A DNA stretch of 64,000 nt from Acidobacteriaceae bacterium (GTDB lineage Bacteria > Acidobacteriota > Terriglobia > Terriglobales > Acidobacteriaceae), in contig PMAT01000066.1 of assembly GCA_003152695.1 (NCBI GenBank), positions 24,089-88,088 of the forward strand. Reading direction: 5' to 3'. The position numbers were made by a program, and so were the translations under genes. The notes below the pieces were generated by a model that worked only from the letters and a program-made list of their open reading frames with translations, did not search any database and was not told the origin of the DNA. Position 1 is the stretch's first letter; every line of letters begins with the position of its first letter. Shown one piece after another: positions 44,203-53,665 of the stretch.

Positions 44203-45476
44203 GTTTCACCATGGCTTGCGGCGGAGGCCTTCATGGCGCCAGGAACGTCAATCGAAGGCAGTGTCAACTCTCCCCTCGCGGAAGGCTCCTCTGTAGACGA
44301 CGGCACCAGGGCCGACATCTTCGCCGACCTCACGGCACCCACTACCACAAACAGGTTGGTCACCAAGACGACGGTGAATGCCATCGCAGGCAGAAAGGCA
44401 AACACCTCCCCACGGGCATTGACGATCGCCAGCGCCAGCACAGCCGTGACCAACCCGCGTGGAAGCATCCAGAACAACAACTCGGTTTCCCGGCGGGTGT
44501 TCACGTCCCGGACCGCCCAGCGGCTGGTCTGCATCGCGAGGAAGCGTGCCAGGAGCAGCGCCGCGAGAATACCGGCGATGGGAAGCAGGTATTTCCGGCT
44601 GACAAACTCGGCAACAAACCCCAGGAGAACGAAAAAGAACGAGCGCACCAGAAAGCTCAGCTCGGCATGGAAAGCGAGCAGGCGCGCGCCCTGTCGAGCC
44701 ATGTGGGGTGTACGGGGCAGATTGGCCAGGGTGATGCCAAAAATCAATACCGCCAGCAGGCCGCTGCCACCGAAGTAGCGCGTCAGCGCGTACACACCAA
44801 ACACCACTCCCAAGTTCGCAATGTTGGCGTTGGGATAGCCTGCAATCCGCGGCCACAGTCGTGACCAGATGGCGCCCGCCACCACGCCCAGAAGCAACGC
44901 GATCACGATGTGCCGGGAAAAGTCGGCGGCCACCCCGAACAGCAGCGAGTGGCTTACGTCCGCATTCAGCAAGCTGCCGATGAGCAAAACCGCGATCACC
45001 TCGCCCATGGTGGATTCCAAAGTCAGGGTGATCTTGACGGACTCAGGAGTAGAGATCTGTTCCAAGGCGGGTATGACAATGGTGCCGCTCGTGCACCCCA
45101 AGGCCGCTCCCAGAAGCACGCAATCGCTCCACTGGAGGTGCAGCAGTGCCCTGCCCATCAAGGCAATCAATCCCAGGCTCAGCCCATAGCTGACGATCAT
45201 CAACAACAGTGCAGCGGGAGCGTAGCGGGCGGCTTGTCGTAACCTGAGTTCGGCGCCGCCGGCGAAAAGAATCAGGATCAGGGCCAGCGTTCCGAGGATA
45301 TCGATGGTGCCCTGAAACGTTGCAGGCCGGACCCAATGCAAAATCGGACCAAGGGTCACGCCGATCAACAGCAGCACAACCAAGTCGGGCACACGGGTCA
45401 AACGCGACAGCCGGTTGGCAATGTATGCCACCACCAGCAGAGTGCCCACCATACCGAATATAAGCGTCAATTCCAC
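44199..45476 (-). CDS. Cation:proton antiporter (CPA family)
   Basis: A 425-residue integral membrane protein with 12-13 hydrophobic segments and no C-terminal RCK domain. RVPDLVVLLLIGVTLGP near the N-terminus, GCTSGTIVIPALEQ in the middle, then LTLESTMGEVIAVLL with its acidic residue pair region, are typical of the Na+/H+ or K+/H+ exchanger domain. It would exchange monovalent cations for protons. It is coupled with the unknown GNAT-like gene downstream, a pairing I do not recognise. Confidence 0.9.
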   Translation of the reverse strand: MELTLIFGMVGTLLVVAYIANRLSRLTRVPDLVVLLLIGVTLGPILHWVRPATFQGTIDILGTLALILILFAGGAELRLRQAARYAPAALLLMIVSYGLSLGLIALMGRALLHLQWSDCVLLGAALGCTSGTIVIPALEQISTPESVKITLTLESTMGEVIAVLLIGSLLNADVSHSLLFGVAADFSRHIVIALLLGVVAGAIWSRLWPRIAGYPNANIANLGVVFGVYALTRYFGGSGLLAVLIFGITLANLPRTPHMARQGARLLAFHAELSFLVRSFFFVLLGFVAEFVSRKYLLPIAGILAALLLARFLAMQTSRWAVRDVNTRRETELLFWMLPRGLVTAVLALAIVNARGEVFAFLPAMAFTVVLVTNLFVVVGAVRSAKMSALVPSSTEEPSARGELTLPSIDVPGAMKASAASHGET

Positions 45477-45557
45477 AATGAGGATCTCGCCAGTTCAGCC
45501 CCGCAAGGCAGCGGCCAGGATTAATGGAAGGACACATCATATACGGAAGTTCGGCGA

Positions 45558-45965
45558 TTACGCAGCCCTACCTCGCAGTCTCGCCCAGACTATCCACCCC
45601 ACCGCCAGCAGTGTAAGCACGGCAATAATCCCTTGCGAGATCACGCAATACAGACACCACACCTCCAGAACGCGGGCCTCGATGTTTGTCAGATATAAAG
45701 CGAACCCCAGCCCAATCAGGACGCACACCAGCAACAACCCGCGGCGGCGCATAAATCCCAAGACACCGATCAGCAGGTATCCGACGATGCCGATGGCGGC
45801 CACTGGCACGCCACGGATCACTGCGTACGGGCTGTGGTTCACCACCCCGCAGTCCCACTTGTCATTGATACTGCAGGGCTCGGAACCCGTATCGTAGTGG
45901 ACTTTCAGGGCCAGGCCGGAAACCACGATCCCGGCGATCGCCAGCAGCACGATGAGATAGCGCAC
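45558..45965 (-). CDS. Vitamin K epoxide reductase (VKOR) family protein
   Basis: A 135-residue protein with four membrane helices. C31 and C39 (PCSINDKWDCG) form the loop cysteine pair and C104-C107 (CLYC) the CXXC active site. Bacterial VKOR reoxidises DsbA-like proteins and passes electrons to quinone, aiding periplasmic disulfide formation. GTG 45965 follows AGGAG by 7 bases; the longer frame to 46085 lacks homology. It is divergent from a Cys-rich secreted protein. Confidence 0.9.
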   Translation of the reverse strand: MRYLIVLLAIAGIVVSGLALKVHYDTGSEPCSINDKWDCGVVNHSPYAVIRGVPVAAIGIVGYLLIGVLGFMRRRGLLLVCVLIGLGFALYLTNIEARVLEVWCLYCVISQGIIAVLTLLAVGWIVWARLRGRAA

Positions 45966-46083
45966 GAAGTTTCTCCTGTGTGGAATTGTAGCGTGGAAGT
46001 CGCAGCACGCGATCTGACTCCGCCATTTCGCCCGGCGCCGTCGCCATCGCAAACCACTGTGATGTAGTAGAATTCTGCTGCTC

Positions 46084-46422
46084 ATGCGCCGTCTTGCTGC
46101 CAGTTTGCTGCTCTTGCTGTTGTGTGCGGGACTAGCTCTGCCCCTGCTTCAAGCGCGGGACGCTGGCGTTCCGGCCTGCTGCCGTCGCAGCGGCAAACAT
46201 CATTGCGTGATGCTTCCGCAAGGCGATGGCTTCCGGACGGTAACAGCCAATTGCCCATATCGCCGTTTCACCGCTCTGACCTCGCACTCGACACCTTGCA
46301 GCACCGCAGCTACCGCGCTGAGCGTCAGCCTGGACTGCGAAAATTCGGTTGCTTTCGAACCGCCAGATGTCGTGCTGCACGTTGCCGGCAATGCCCAGGA
46401 ACGCGGCCCTCCGCTTCCCTAG
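46084..46422 (+). CDS. Small Cys/His-rich secreted protein, unknown
   Basis: A 112-residue protein with a signal peptide (LAASLLLLLLCAGLALPLLQA) and a mature part starting VPACCRRSGKHHCVM. Further cysteines follow (NCPY, TPCS, LDCE). The CC...HHC cluster suggests metal binding or disulfides, but no family is certain. It lies 143 bases before the TonB-dependent receptor gene and is divergent from VKOR. Co-function in periplasmic metal or thiol handling is only inference. Confidence 0.65.
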   Translation: MRRLAASLLLLLLCAGLALPLLQARDAGVPACCRRSGKHHCVMLPQGDGFRTVTANCPYRRFTALTSHSTPCSTAATALSVSLDCENSVAFEPPDVVLHVAGNAQERGPPLP

Positions 46423-46476
46423 TTCTCTTCTCTCGAAGAACTTATAGGCAAGCCAGAGACTGCTCACCATGCAGTC

Positions 46477-46539
46477 GGGCGGATGGTTCTCCGCGTGTCT
46501 GTGCCGCATTCCGGTGCGTCACGCGCGGATGATCCGCCC
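46477..46539 (+). promoter_or_regulatory. Long hairpin in the leader of the TonB receptor gene
   Basis: GGGCGGAT (46477-46484) pairs with ATCCGCCC (46532-46539), and inside it CCGCGT (46491-46496) can pair with ACGCG(CG)G (46521-46528). The structure ends 26 bases before the receptor start. There is no T-run. It may be an RNA leader or a protein-binding palindrome. I do not see a cobalamin-riboswitch box. Confidence 0.4.
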
Positions 46540-46565
46540 ACACTCTCTGGTCTACGACAGCTACT

Positions 46566-48818
46566 ATGGAGAGGACCCATTTGCAGCACAATGCCTGGAT
46601 TGCGAGGATGGCCGCGCTCATCGTGCTCATCAGCGCGTTGCTCGCAATGGCAGTCTCGCCAGCGGCAGCGACCGTGTTCGGCAATGTGCGAGGCGTGGTC
46701 CACGACTCGCAGCACCACCCAATCACTGGAGCACAGGCCACGCTCCAAGCCAGCGATTCGGGCTATTCCATGACGGCGGAGACTGGCGTCGATGGGGAGT
46801 TCCACTTTGACGCAGTGCCGCTCGGCCAATACAGCGTCACCGTCGAAGCGCCGGGATTCGCGCCTCAGAAGCAGGCCCTGCTGGTCGTGTCGGGCAGTGC
46901 GCCAATCTTGCATTACCAGTTGGCCATCGCGGCGGCGCAAGAGAAGGTCACGGTCACGGCAGCGCCTGAGGACTTGGATCCGGAGTCACCTCGTAGAGAC
47001 ATCGTGATTGACCAAAAGCAGATCTCGCGCTACGCGGGTGTGGATGCCAGCAACAGCTTCAAGATCATCACGGAATTTGTTCCCGGATCGTATATGGTGC
47101 ACGATCAGCTTCACGTCCGTGGCGGACACCAGATCACCTGGGCAATCGACGGCGTTCCGGTTCCGAATACCAACATCGCCTCCAACGTTGGGCTGCAGTT
47201 TAATCCCAAAGATGTCTCCTACCTCCAGGCCGAGACCGGCAGCTTCGCCGCCGAGTATGGCGACCGGACCTACGGTGTTTTTAACGTAGCCCCGAACAAT
47301 GGCTTCGAACGCAACCGGGAGGCGGAGCTAATCGCCAGCTACGGCAACTACAACCAGACTGACGATTGGCTTAGCTTCGGCGATCACACTGCAAAGTTCG
47401 CGTATTACGCCAGCCTCAGCGGCAATAATACGGACTGGGGGTTGGAGCCGCCCACCAGCGTCAATCTGCACAACCAAGCGAGTGGGGGCGGCGCTTTCAC
47501 CTCTCTCATCTACAATCCCAATTCCAAGGACCAGTTTCGTTTCGATGCCGGCCTTCGCCTCGATTACTACCAGGTACCGAACGACCCTGACATGCAAGCC
47601 GCGGGCATCCAAGACCGTGAGCGCGAGCAGGACATCTTCGGAACGGCCACCTGGGTGCACACGTATTCGCCCGGTCTCATGCTAATTGCGTCGCCGTTTT
47701 ATCACTTCAACCGCGCCGCGTATGAGGGAGGGCCCAACGACGTTCCAATCGCCACCGACAACCGCGCCTCCAACTATGAAGGCGGCCAGGTAACAATTTC
47801 TGCCATCAATGCCCGAAGCAACGCGCGCGCGGGCATTTATGCCTTCGCGCAGCAGGACAACACATTGTTTTCGGTGATCGCAAACGATGGTTCGGGAAAC
47901 GCTTTCAGCCAGCGCGTGTCTCCAGGCGGCAACCTGGAAGCGATGTTTCTGGAAGACCAGTTCAAGGCGACGTCGTGGCTAACTTTGACGGGAGGGCTTC
48001 GGCTTACGCACTTTGACGGTCAGATCACCGAGAATGCCGCCGATCCCCGTCTGGGAGCGGCCATCCGTATTCCTAGGCTCAATTGGGTGCTGCGCGCCGC
48101 TTACTCCTATTTCTACCAGCCGCCTCCGCTCGACACCGTGTCGGGACCGCTGCTCCAGTACGCGGCCAGCCAGGGGGTCTCCTTCCTCCCGTTGAAGGGC
48201 GAGCGCGACATCCAGCAGGAATATGGTGTCACGATTCCGCTGCGCAACTGGGTGTCAACCCTCACGTACTTTCACACCGGAGCGCAAAATTTCTTTGACC
48301 ACGACGCCATCGGCAATTCGAACATCTTCCTGCCGCTTACCATTCAAGCGGCCCGCATCAAGGGCTTGGAAGCAGCCGTCCGCTCGCCGCTGATTCTCAA
48401 CCGTTACCACGCCCATCTGGTGTTCTCGAACCAGCAAGCCCAGGGGTTCGGAGCCGTAACCGGCGGGCTGACGGATTTTTCGCCTCCGCCTGTTGGAGGC
48501 TTTTATCTGGACCACGATCAGCGCAACACGCTTTCTGCCGGGACGGAGGGCGATCTGCCGTGGCGTAGCTTCGCCGCTTTGACGTTCAACTATGGTTCGG
48601 GATTTCTCAATGGCAACGGGCCCAATCACCTGCCGAGTAATTACACCTTCGATTTGGCGCTGGGCAAAACTTTCGGCGAGAGAATTACAGTGCGGTTAAT
48701 CGGCGCCAACGTCACCAACAATCGCTACCAACTGGATAACAGCAACACCTTCGGCGGTTCGCACTGGGCCGATCCCCGAATGCTGTCGGTACAGGTAAAA
48801 TATCGGTTCCGGTATTGA
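46566..48818 (+). CDS. TonB-dependent receptor with carboxypeptidase-regulatory-like domain
   Basis: A 750-residue outer-membrane protein. A signal peptide (ALIVLISALLAMAVSPAAA) is followed by a CarbopepD_reg-like beta domain (VRGVVHDSQHHPITGAQATLQ to QYSVTVEAPGF), then a plug domain (LHVRGGHQITWAIDGVPV) and a beta-barrel ending in QVKYRFRY, with a terminal aromatic residue. It would import a ligand with TonB energy. No ligand can be inferred from the sequence. A TTG at 46578 after GGAGAGGA may be the true start. Confidence 0.9.
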   Translation: MERTHLQHNAWIARMAALIVLISALLAMAVSPAAATVFGNVRGVVHDSQHHPITGAQATLQASDSGYSMTAETGVDGEFHFDAVPLGQYSVTVEAPGFAPQKQALLVVSGSAPILHYQLAIAAAQEKVTVTAAPEDLDPESPRRDIVIDQKQISRYAGVDASNSFKIITEFVPGSYMVHDQLHVRGGHQITWAIDGVPVPNTNIASNVGLQFNPKDVSYLQAETGSFAAEYGDRTYGVFNVAPNNGFERNREAELIASYGNYNQTDDWLSFGDHTAKFAYYASLSGNNTDWGLEPPTSVNLHNQASGGGAFTSLIYNPNSKDQFRFDAGLRLDYYQVPNDPDMQAAGIQDREREQDIFGTATWVHTYSPGLMLIASPFYHFNRAAYEGGPNDVPIATDNRASNYEGGQVTISAINARSNARAGIYAFAQQDNTLFSVIANDGSGNAFSQRVSPGGNLEAMFLEDQFKATSWLTLTGGLRLTHFDGQITENAADPRLGAAIRIPRLNWVLRAAYSYFYQPPPLDTVSGPLLQYAASQGVSFLPLKGERDIQQEYGVTIPLRNWVSTLTYFHTGAQNFFDHDAIGNSNIFLPLTIQAARIKGLEAAVRSPLILNRYHAHLVFSNQQAQGFGAVTGGLTDFSPPPVGGFYLDHDQRNTLSAGTEGDLPWRSFAALTFNYGSGFLNGNGPNHLPSNYTFDLALGKTFGERITVRLIGANVTNNRYQLDNSNTFGGSHWADPRMLSVQVKYRFRY

Positions 48819-48873
48819 GGCCGCTCGATCGGGCAACCTCAGTGCAAAACCGGCCTTCGGGGACACGCACTAC

Positions 48874-49518
48874 TCACAGAATGTTCACCGCCCTGGCGGC
48901 CAGCAACACAATGATGGTCAAAGAAATGAGCGATTGCAGCATCATCAGGCCCTTCGCCCAACGCGAAAGGATCTGCGTATCCGTCGGAGACAATGCGGTG
49001 CTGGTGTTGAACGAGAGAAAAAGATAGTCGATGAAGCGGGGATGCCAGTTCTCGGGCTTCGCCGGGGACAGCTCGTGCAGGGCCATCTGAGGAAACAGAA
49101 ACGCGCCGAGCTCATGGCTTTTTGTCTTTTCCCGCCGGTAGGGGCCTCCGGCATCTAACTTCCAATACCAGGCGGCAAACACCAGCAGGTTGCTGATCCA
49201 GAGGGAACCTGCCGACTGCAGCAGATGAACCGGCGACTCCTTGTGGCTCGGCAGGAAGCGTACCAGCAGGACCAGTGATGCGATCACGGCCAGGGTGACG
49301 GAACTAATCAGAATCAGCCCGCCAACATACGCAATGCCCTCTGCGCCTCTCGAATGAGATATCGAGACCAGCGTGGCCAGCGCCGCGAACACCGCAACCA
49401 ACAGCCAATTGGGACCAAGGCTGAGTATCTGAGGCAAGGAGAAATGAAGAGCTACGACGGCTGCCAGCGCCAGAATGACCGGCCAGCGCGGCTCGACGTG
49501 GCTAGATCGATTGGACAT
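48874..49518 (-). CDS. DUF1345-like membrane protein
   Basis: A 214-residue protein with five or so hydrophobic segments. The C-terminal part FIDYLFLSFNTSTALSPTDTQILSRWAKGLMMLQSLISL is the DUF1345 pattern, which resembles the pore region of two-helix ion channels. The product sits in the inner membrane; its function is unknown. The gene is convergent with the TonB receptor gene and divergent from the TreS-maltokinase gene. Confidence 0.8.
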   Translation of the reverse strand: MSNRSSHVEPRWPVILALAAVVALHFSLPQILSLGPNWLLVAVFAALATLVSISHSRGAEGIAYVGGLILISSVTLAVIASLVLLVRFLPSHKESPVHLLQSAGSLWISNLLVFAAWYWKLDAGGPYRREKTKSHELGAFLFPQMALHELSPAKPENWHPRFIDYLFLSFNTSTALSPTDTQILSRWAKGLMMLQSLISLTIIVLLAARAVNIL

Positions 49519-49712
49519 GATTCCGATAATACTGCCGAGTGCGCCGTTTTAGCGAAACGATATGGGGCAGTTGCTGCGGAAGAGACGCCCTTGCCCCCAC
49601 TTGCATCGAATTGTCAAGGGACTATCCTCGGGCAAAGCATCTCGTCCCATGGGAATTGCAGACCGCAATCGAAAGCTTTGCGTACCGTGGGTATGCCCTA
49701 TGATTGAACATC

Positions 49713-52700
49713 ATGACTTTGCCCTCTAGTGTGCCGTGGTACAAGAACGCCATCATCTACGAAGTGCACGTGCGCGCTTTCTCCGACAGCAACTCCGATG
49801 GCATCGGCGACTTCGGCGGCCTGACGCAGAAGCTTGATTTCCTGGAAGATCTTGGAGTAACGGCCATTTGGCTCTTGCCCTTCTGCCCCTCGCCGTTGCG
49901 GGACGATGGGTACGACATCGCCGATTACACCGACGTCCATCCCGCGTATGGGACATTGAAGGATTTCCAGCGCTTCCTGCGCGAGGCCCATCGCCGCGGC
50001 CTGCGCGTGATTACCGAGCTGGTCCTGAATCACACATCAGACCAGCATGCGTGGTTTCAGCGCGCTCGCCGGGCGCTGCCCGGCAGCCACTGGCGCAACT
50101 ACTACGTGTGGAGCGACACCCCGGAGAAGTATCGTGACGCTCGCATCATCTTCAAAGACTTCGAAAGTTCCAACTGGTCCTGGGACCCGGTTGCCAAGGC
50201 ATACTACTGGCACCGCTTCTACTCGCATCAGCCTGACTTGAACTGGGACAACCCTGAGGTCCGCGAGGCCATGTTCGCGGCCGTGGATTTCTGGCTTGAT
50301 CTGGGCGTCGATGGCTTGCGGCTCGACGCTGTCCCGTACTTGTTTGAGCGCGAAGGCACCAATTGCGAAAACCTGCCGGAAACTCATCAGGCGCTGCGCG
50401 AACTGCGCCAGCATGTTGACCAGAAATACCATGACCGCATGTTGCTGGCGGAGGCCAACCAATGGCCGGAAGACGCGGTCGCTTACTTCGGCCAAGGCGA
50501 CGAGTGTCATATGGCCTTTCATTTCCCGCTGATGCCACGGCTGTTCATGTCGCTGCGCATGGAAGACCGCTATCCCGTCACCGACATTCTGAAGCTGACG
50601 CCGCCCATTCCCGAAAGCTGCCAATGGGCCCTGTTCTTGCGCAACCATGACGAGCTGACCCTGGAGATGGTGACCGACGAAGAGCGCGATTACATGAATC
50701 GCACCTACGCCCGCGATCGGGAGATGCGAATCAATCTCGGCATTCGCCGCCGGCTGGCGCCGCTGCTGGAAAACGACCGCCGCCGAATCGAGCTGATGAA
50801 TGCCTTGCTGTTCTCGCTGCCGGGAACGCCGGTCATTTACTACGGCGACGAAATCGGCATGGGCGACAATGTCTTCCTGGGTGACCGTAACGGAGTGCGC
50901 ACTCCCATGCAGTGGAGCTCAGACCGCAATGCCGGTTTCTCGCGCACCAATCCTCAACGCCTCTATCTGCCGGTCGATATCGATCCCGAGTATCACTACG
51001 AGACCGTCAACGTCGAGGCCCAGCAGAACAATTCTCATTCCCTGCTGTGGTGGATGAAGCGCCTCATTCAACAACGCAAGCAGTTTCACGCCTTCGGCAG
51101 CGGCAGCCTGGAATTTCTCTATCCCAGTAACCGCAAGGTGCTGGCCTTCATCCGTCAGTTCGGCGACGAAAAGGTCCTAGTGGTTGCAAATCTCTCCCGA
51201 TTCACGCAATGCGTAGAGCTTGATCTGGCAAGCTTGCAGGGCTCGGTGCCGGTGGAAGTCTTCGGGCGCAGCAAGTTCCCCAGCATCAGCGAGCACTTTT
51301 ACCTGCTGTCGCTGGGGCCGCACGCCTTCTACTGGTTCCATCTGCAGCCGCGAGAGGCGACGCAGGAATCGCTGAATATCAGCCCGGCGCCACAGCAGTT
51401 GCCGGTGGTGCAGGTGGCATCGGCCGGCGATGTTTTCTCCGAGACGACCTTGCGTGCCTTGGAGCACATGATTCCCAAGGTACTGCGAAGCCGGCCTTGG
51501 TTTCCCGGCAAGAACCGCTATATCACCGGGGCCGAGGTCCACAACATCGTCTCGCTCCCCGATACGGCGGCGCACCTTATTTTTCTCGATATCACCTATG
51601 GAGATGCCGAACCCGAGACCTACCTGATCGCTTTATCAATCGCCAGCGGCGAAAAGGTGGATGCCCTGCTGCGCGACCGGCCGGATGCAGTGCTGGCGCG
51701 TCTGGAAGGCATGGGGACCCAGACGCCGGCGATACTGTACAGCGCCACCCTGGACCGCGATTTCAGCGATTCCCTGTTGCGCGCGATTGTGCGCCGCCGG
51801 CGTATCCGTGGAGACTCGGGCGAACTGATTGGCGCTCATACTCGCGCCTTTCGCAAGGCATGGACCTCGGTCCACTCCAACCTGGAGCCACACCCCCAGC
51901 CCACAGAGCAGGCTTATACCGTCATCAATTACGGTGACGCCTTTGTATTGAAGCTCTATCGCAAGCTGGAAGAAGGCGTCAATCCCGGACGCGAGGTGCC
52001 CGAGTTCCTGACCGAGCAGACCGAGTTCAGGGCAATTCCGCGGGCCCTCGGCTCCCTGGAATACCGGCGCTATCATAGCGGCGCAGTCCACGAGATGAAC
52101 GTTGGCACGCTCAGCAGCTTCATCCCCAACGCAACCAATGGGTGGAGCTATACGCTGGACCATCTCGGGCTGTTCTTCGAGCATGCATTGGCCCTCCCTC
52201 AAGAGGACCAGCGAGTTCGCGATCTGACCCTCGCGGATCCTCTGGCGTCACTCAAATCGCCGGTTCCCCAAATCATTGCTGAGTTGCTAGGAAATTCCCT
52301 GGACAGCATTCGGGTACTGGCGCAGCGAAGCGCCGAGATGCACATCGCCCTCAGCACCCGTCCCGACGTTCCCGACTTTGCCCCTGAGCCATTTACCACG
52401 TTTTACCGGCAAGGCATTTACCACGGGATCGTTGGTCAATTGAATCGTTCGTTCGACACCTTACGGAGCCGCCTCCACCTGCTCCCCAGCGACGCGCAGC
52501 CCGACATTTCCGAGGCGCTGAATCGTGAAGGCGATATCCGCAATCGCCTATTGCTGCTGCGTGACAAGCGCTTGTCCGGCAACCGAATTCGGCAACATGG
52601 CGACTATCAGTTGAACAACGTACTGTTTTCGGGCAGCGACTGGGTCATCACCAATTTCGAGGGTGATTCAGATCGGCCCTTGAGCGAGCGCCGCATAAAG

Positions 52701-53063
52701 CGTTCCGCCCTGCGCGATGTGGCCACCATGCTGCGCTCGTTCCACTATGTTTCCCACGCGGCGCTGTTTGGCGATGTTCCCGGCATTGTTCCCAGCCGGG
52801 AATCGCACCCCCAAGTGGAGAAGTGGGCAAACACCTGGTATCAATGGGTTAGCGCCATTTTCCTCGAGAACTACTTAAAGGTGGGATCGAGTGCTGCTTT
52901 CCTCCCGCAGCAGGAGGAAGAGATCAGGATCATTCTCGGCGCCTACATGATCGAGCGAGCTTTGGCGGAGATTGAGTATGAGCTCGAACACCGGCCGCAA
53001 TGGATTCGAATTCCGGTTTTAGGGCTCCTGGAGCAGATCCAGCCCTCACAAGCAAACGGATAA
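49713..53063 (+). CDS. treS: Trehalose synthase-maltokinase fusion protein
   Basis: A 1116-residue cytoplasmic protein. The N-terminal GH13 domain (about 1-550) has nucleophile D205 (GLRLDAV), acid E247 (LLAEANQW) and D313 (NHDEL), and interconverts maltose and trehalose. The C-terminal part (about 600-1110) resembles maltokinase, which makes maltose 1-phosphate for GlgE. The catalytic-loop HGD is at 962-964, but the metal-binding DFEGE appears as NFEGD with N981. Kinase activity is therefore uncertain. No glgE or other trehalose gene is in the window. ATG 49713 is preferred to an upstream TTG. Confidence 0.93.
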   Translation: MTLPSSVPWYKNAIIYEVHVRAFSDSNSDGIGDFGGLTQKLDFLEDLGVTAIWLLPFCPSPLRDDGYDIADYTDVHPAYGTLKDFQRFLREAHRRGLRVITELVLNHTSDQHAWFQRARRALPGSHWRNYYVWSDTPEKYRDARIIFKDFESSNWSWDPVAKAYYWHRFYSHQPDLNWDNPEVREAMFAAVDFWLDLGVDGLRLDAVPYLFEREGTNCENLPETHQALRELRQHVDQKYHDRMLLAEANQWPEDAVAYFGQGDECHMAFHFPLMPRLFMSLRMEDRYPVTDILKLTPPIPESCQWALFLRNHDELTLEMVTDEERDYMNRTYARDREMRINLGIRRRLAPLLENDRRRIELMNALLFSLPGTPVIYYGDEIGMGDNVFLGDRNGVRTPMQWSSDRNAGFSRTNPQRLYLPVDIDPEYHYETVNVEAQQNNSHSLLWWMKRLIQQRKQFHAFGSGSLEFLYPSNRKVLAFIRQFGDEKVLVVANLSRFTQCVELDLASLQGSVPVEVFGRSKFPSISEHFYLLSLGPHAFYWFHLQPREATQESLNISPAPQQLPVVQVASAGDVFSETTLRALEHMIPKVLRSRPWFPGKNRYITGAEVHNIVSLPDTAAHLIFLDITYGDAEPETYLIALSIASGEKVDALLRDRPDAVLARLEGMGTQTPAILYSATLDRDFSDSLLRAIVRRRRIRGDSGELIGAHTRAFRKAWTSVHSNLEPHPQPTEQAYTVINYGDAFVLKLYRKLEEGVNPGREVPEFLTEQTEFRAIPRALGSLEYRRYHSGAVHEMNVGTLSSFIPNATNGWSYTLDHLGLFFEHALALPQEDQRVRDLTLADPLASLKSPVPQIIAELLGNSLDSIRVLAQRSAEMHIALSTRPDVPDFAPEPFTTFYRQGIYHGIVGQLNRSFDTLRSRLHLLPSDAQPDISEALNREGDIRNRLLLLRDKRLSGNRIRQHGDYQLNNVLFSGSDWVITNFEGDSDRPLSERRIKRSALRDVATMLRSFHYVSHAALFGDVPGIVPSRESHPQVEKWANTWYQWVSAIFLENYLKVGSSAAFLPQQEEEIRIILGAYMIERALAEIEYELEHRPQWIRIPVLGLLEQIQPSQANG

Positions 53064-53120
53064 GAAAAGTCCAGAACCAGCGATTAGGCAGCCGGGGCCT
53101 GACACATTTGCGCGGCGCGG

Positions 53121-53636
53121 TTATTTGTTCGGGACCAGTCTGGCGTTCTCGTACTGGCTGAAGATAGCATTCGCGCCTTCGTGCGCGGGCGTTCCAGCCA
53201 GCAACTGTTCTTTGCGGTAAACCAGGCTGCTGGCATTGTAGGTCGCCAGCTCGAAGCCATGACCGTGCGTGATTGCGTCGGTGGGACAGGCTTCCACGCA
53301 GTAGCCGCAAAAGATGCAGCGGTTGTAATCGATGTTGTAAACCTTGGCGTAGCGCTCGGCGCCGCTCACGCGTTTCTCGGCGGTGTTCTCGGCGGCTTCG
53401 ATGTAGATGCAGTTCGAAGGACAGGCGGCGGCGCACAGGAAGCACGCCACACACTTCTCCAGACCGTTCTCGTCGCGCTGCAGTACGTGCATTCCGCGAA
53501 AACGCTCCTGAAACATCGCGCCCCTGGTGGGACCGGGACCGTCCGGATAGTTCTCCACGATCGTCGGGTTGAACATTTCCCGGAAGGTCACGCTCATGCC
53601 TTTGGCGATCGCCGCAATATTTCTAACGATTCCCAT
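53121..53636 (-). CDS. nuoI: NuoI-like 2x[4Fe-4S] ferredoxin subunit
   Basis: A 171-residue peripheral protein with two [4Fe-4S] binding motifs: C62, C65, C68, C72 and C107, C110, C113, C117. The spacing and the surrounding sequence (NCIYIEA, IFCGYCVEACPTDAITH) match NADH:quinone oxidoreductase subunit I. It would be part of the peripheral arm carrying electrons to quinone. No other nuo gene is nearby, so it may be a stand-alone second copy. It is convergent with the TreS-Mak gene. Confidence 0.88.
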   Translation of the reverse strand: MGIVRNIAAIAKGMSVTFREMFNPTIVENYPDGPGPTRGAMFQERFRGMHVLQRDENGLEKCVACFLCAAACPSNCIYIEAAENTAEKRVSGAERYAKVYNIDYNRCIFCGYCVEACPTDAITHGHGFELATYNASSLVYRKEQLLAGTPAHEGANAIFSQYENARLVPNK

Positions 53637-53665
53637 GCTCGTTTCAGTATAACAATCCAGCGAAG

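Noticed and set aside
46423-46565. Cobalamin riboswitch upstream of the TonB receptor
   Set aside because: There is a hairpin, but no B12-box or typical GGTG..AATCC core could be found.
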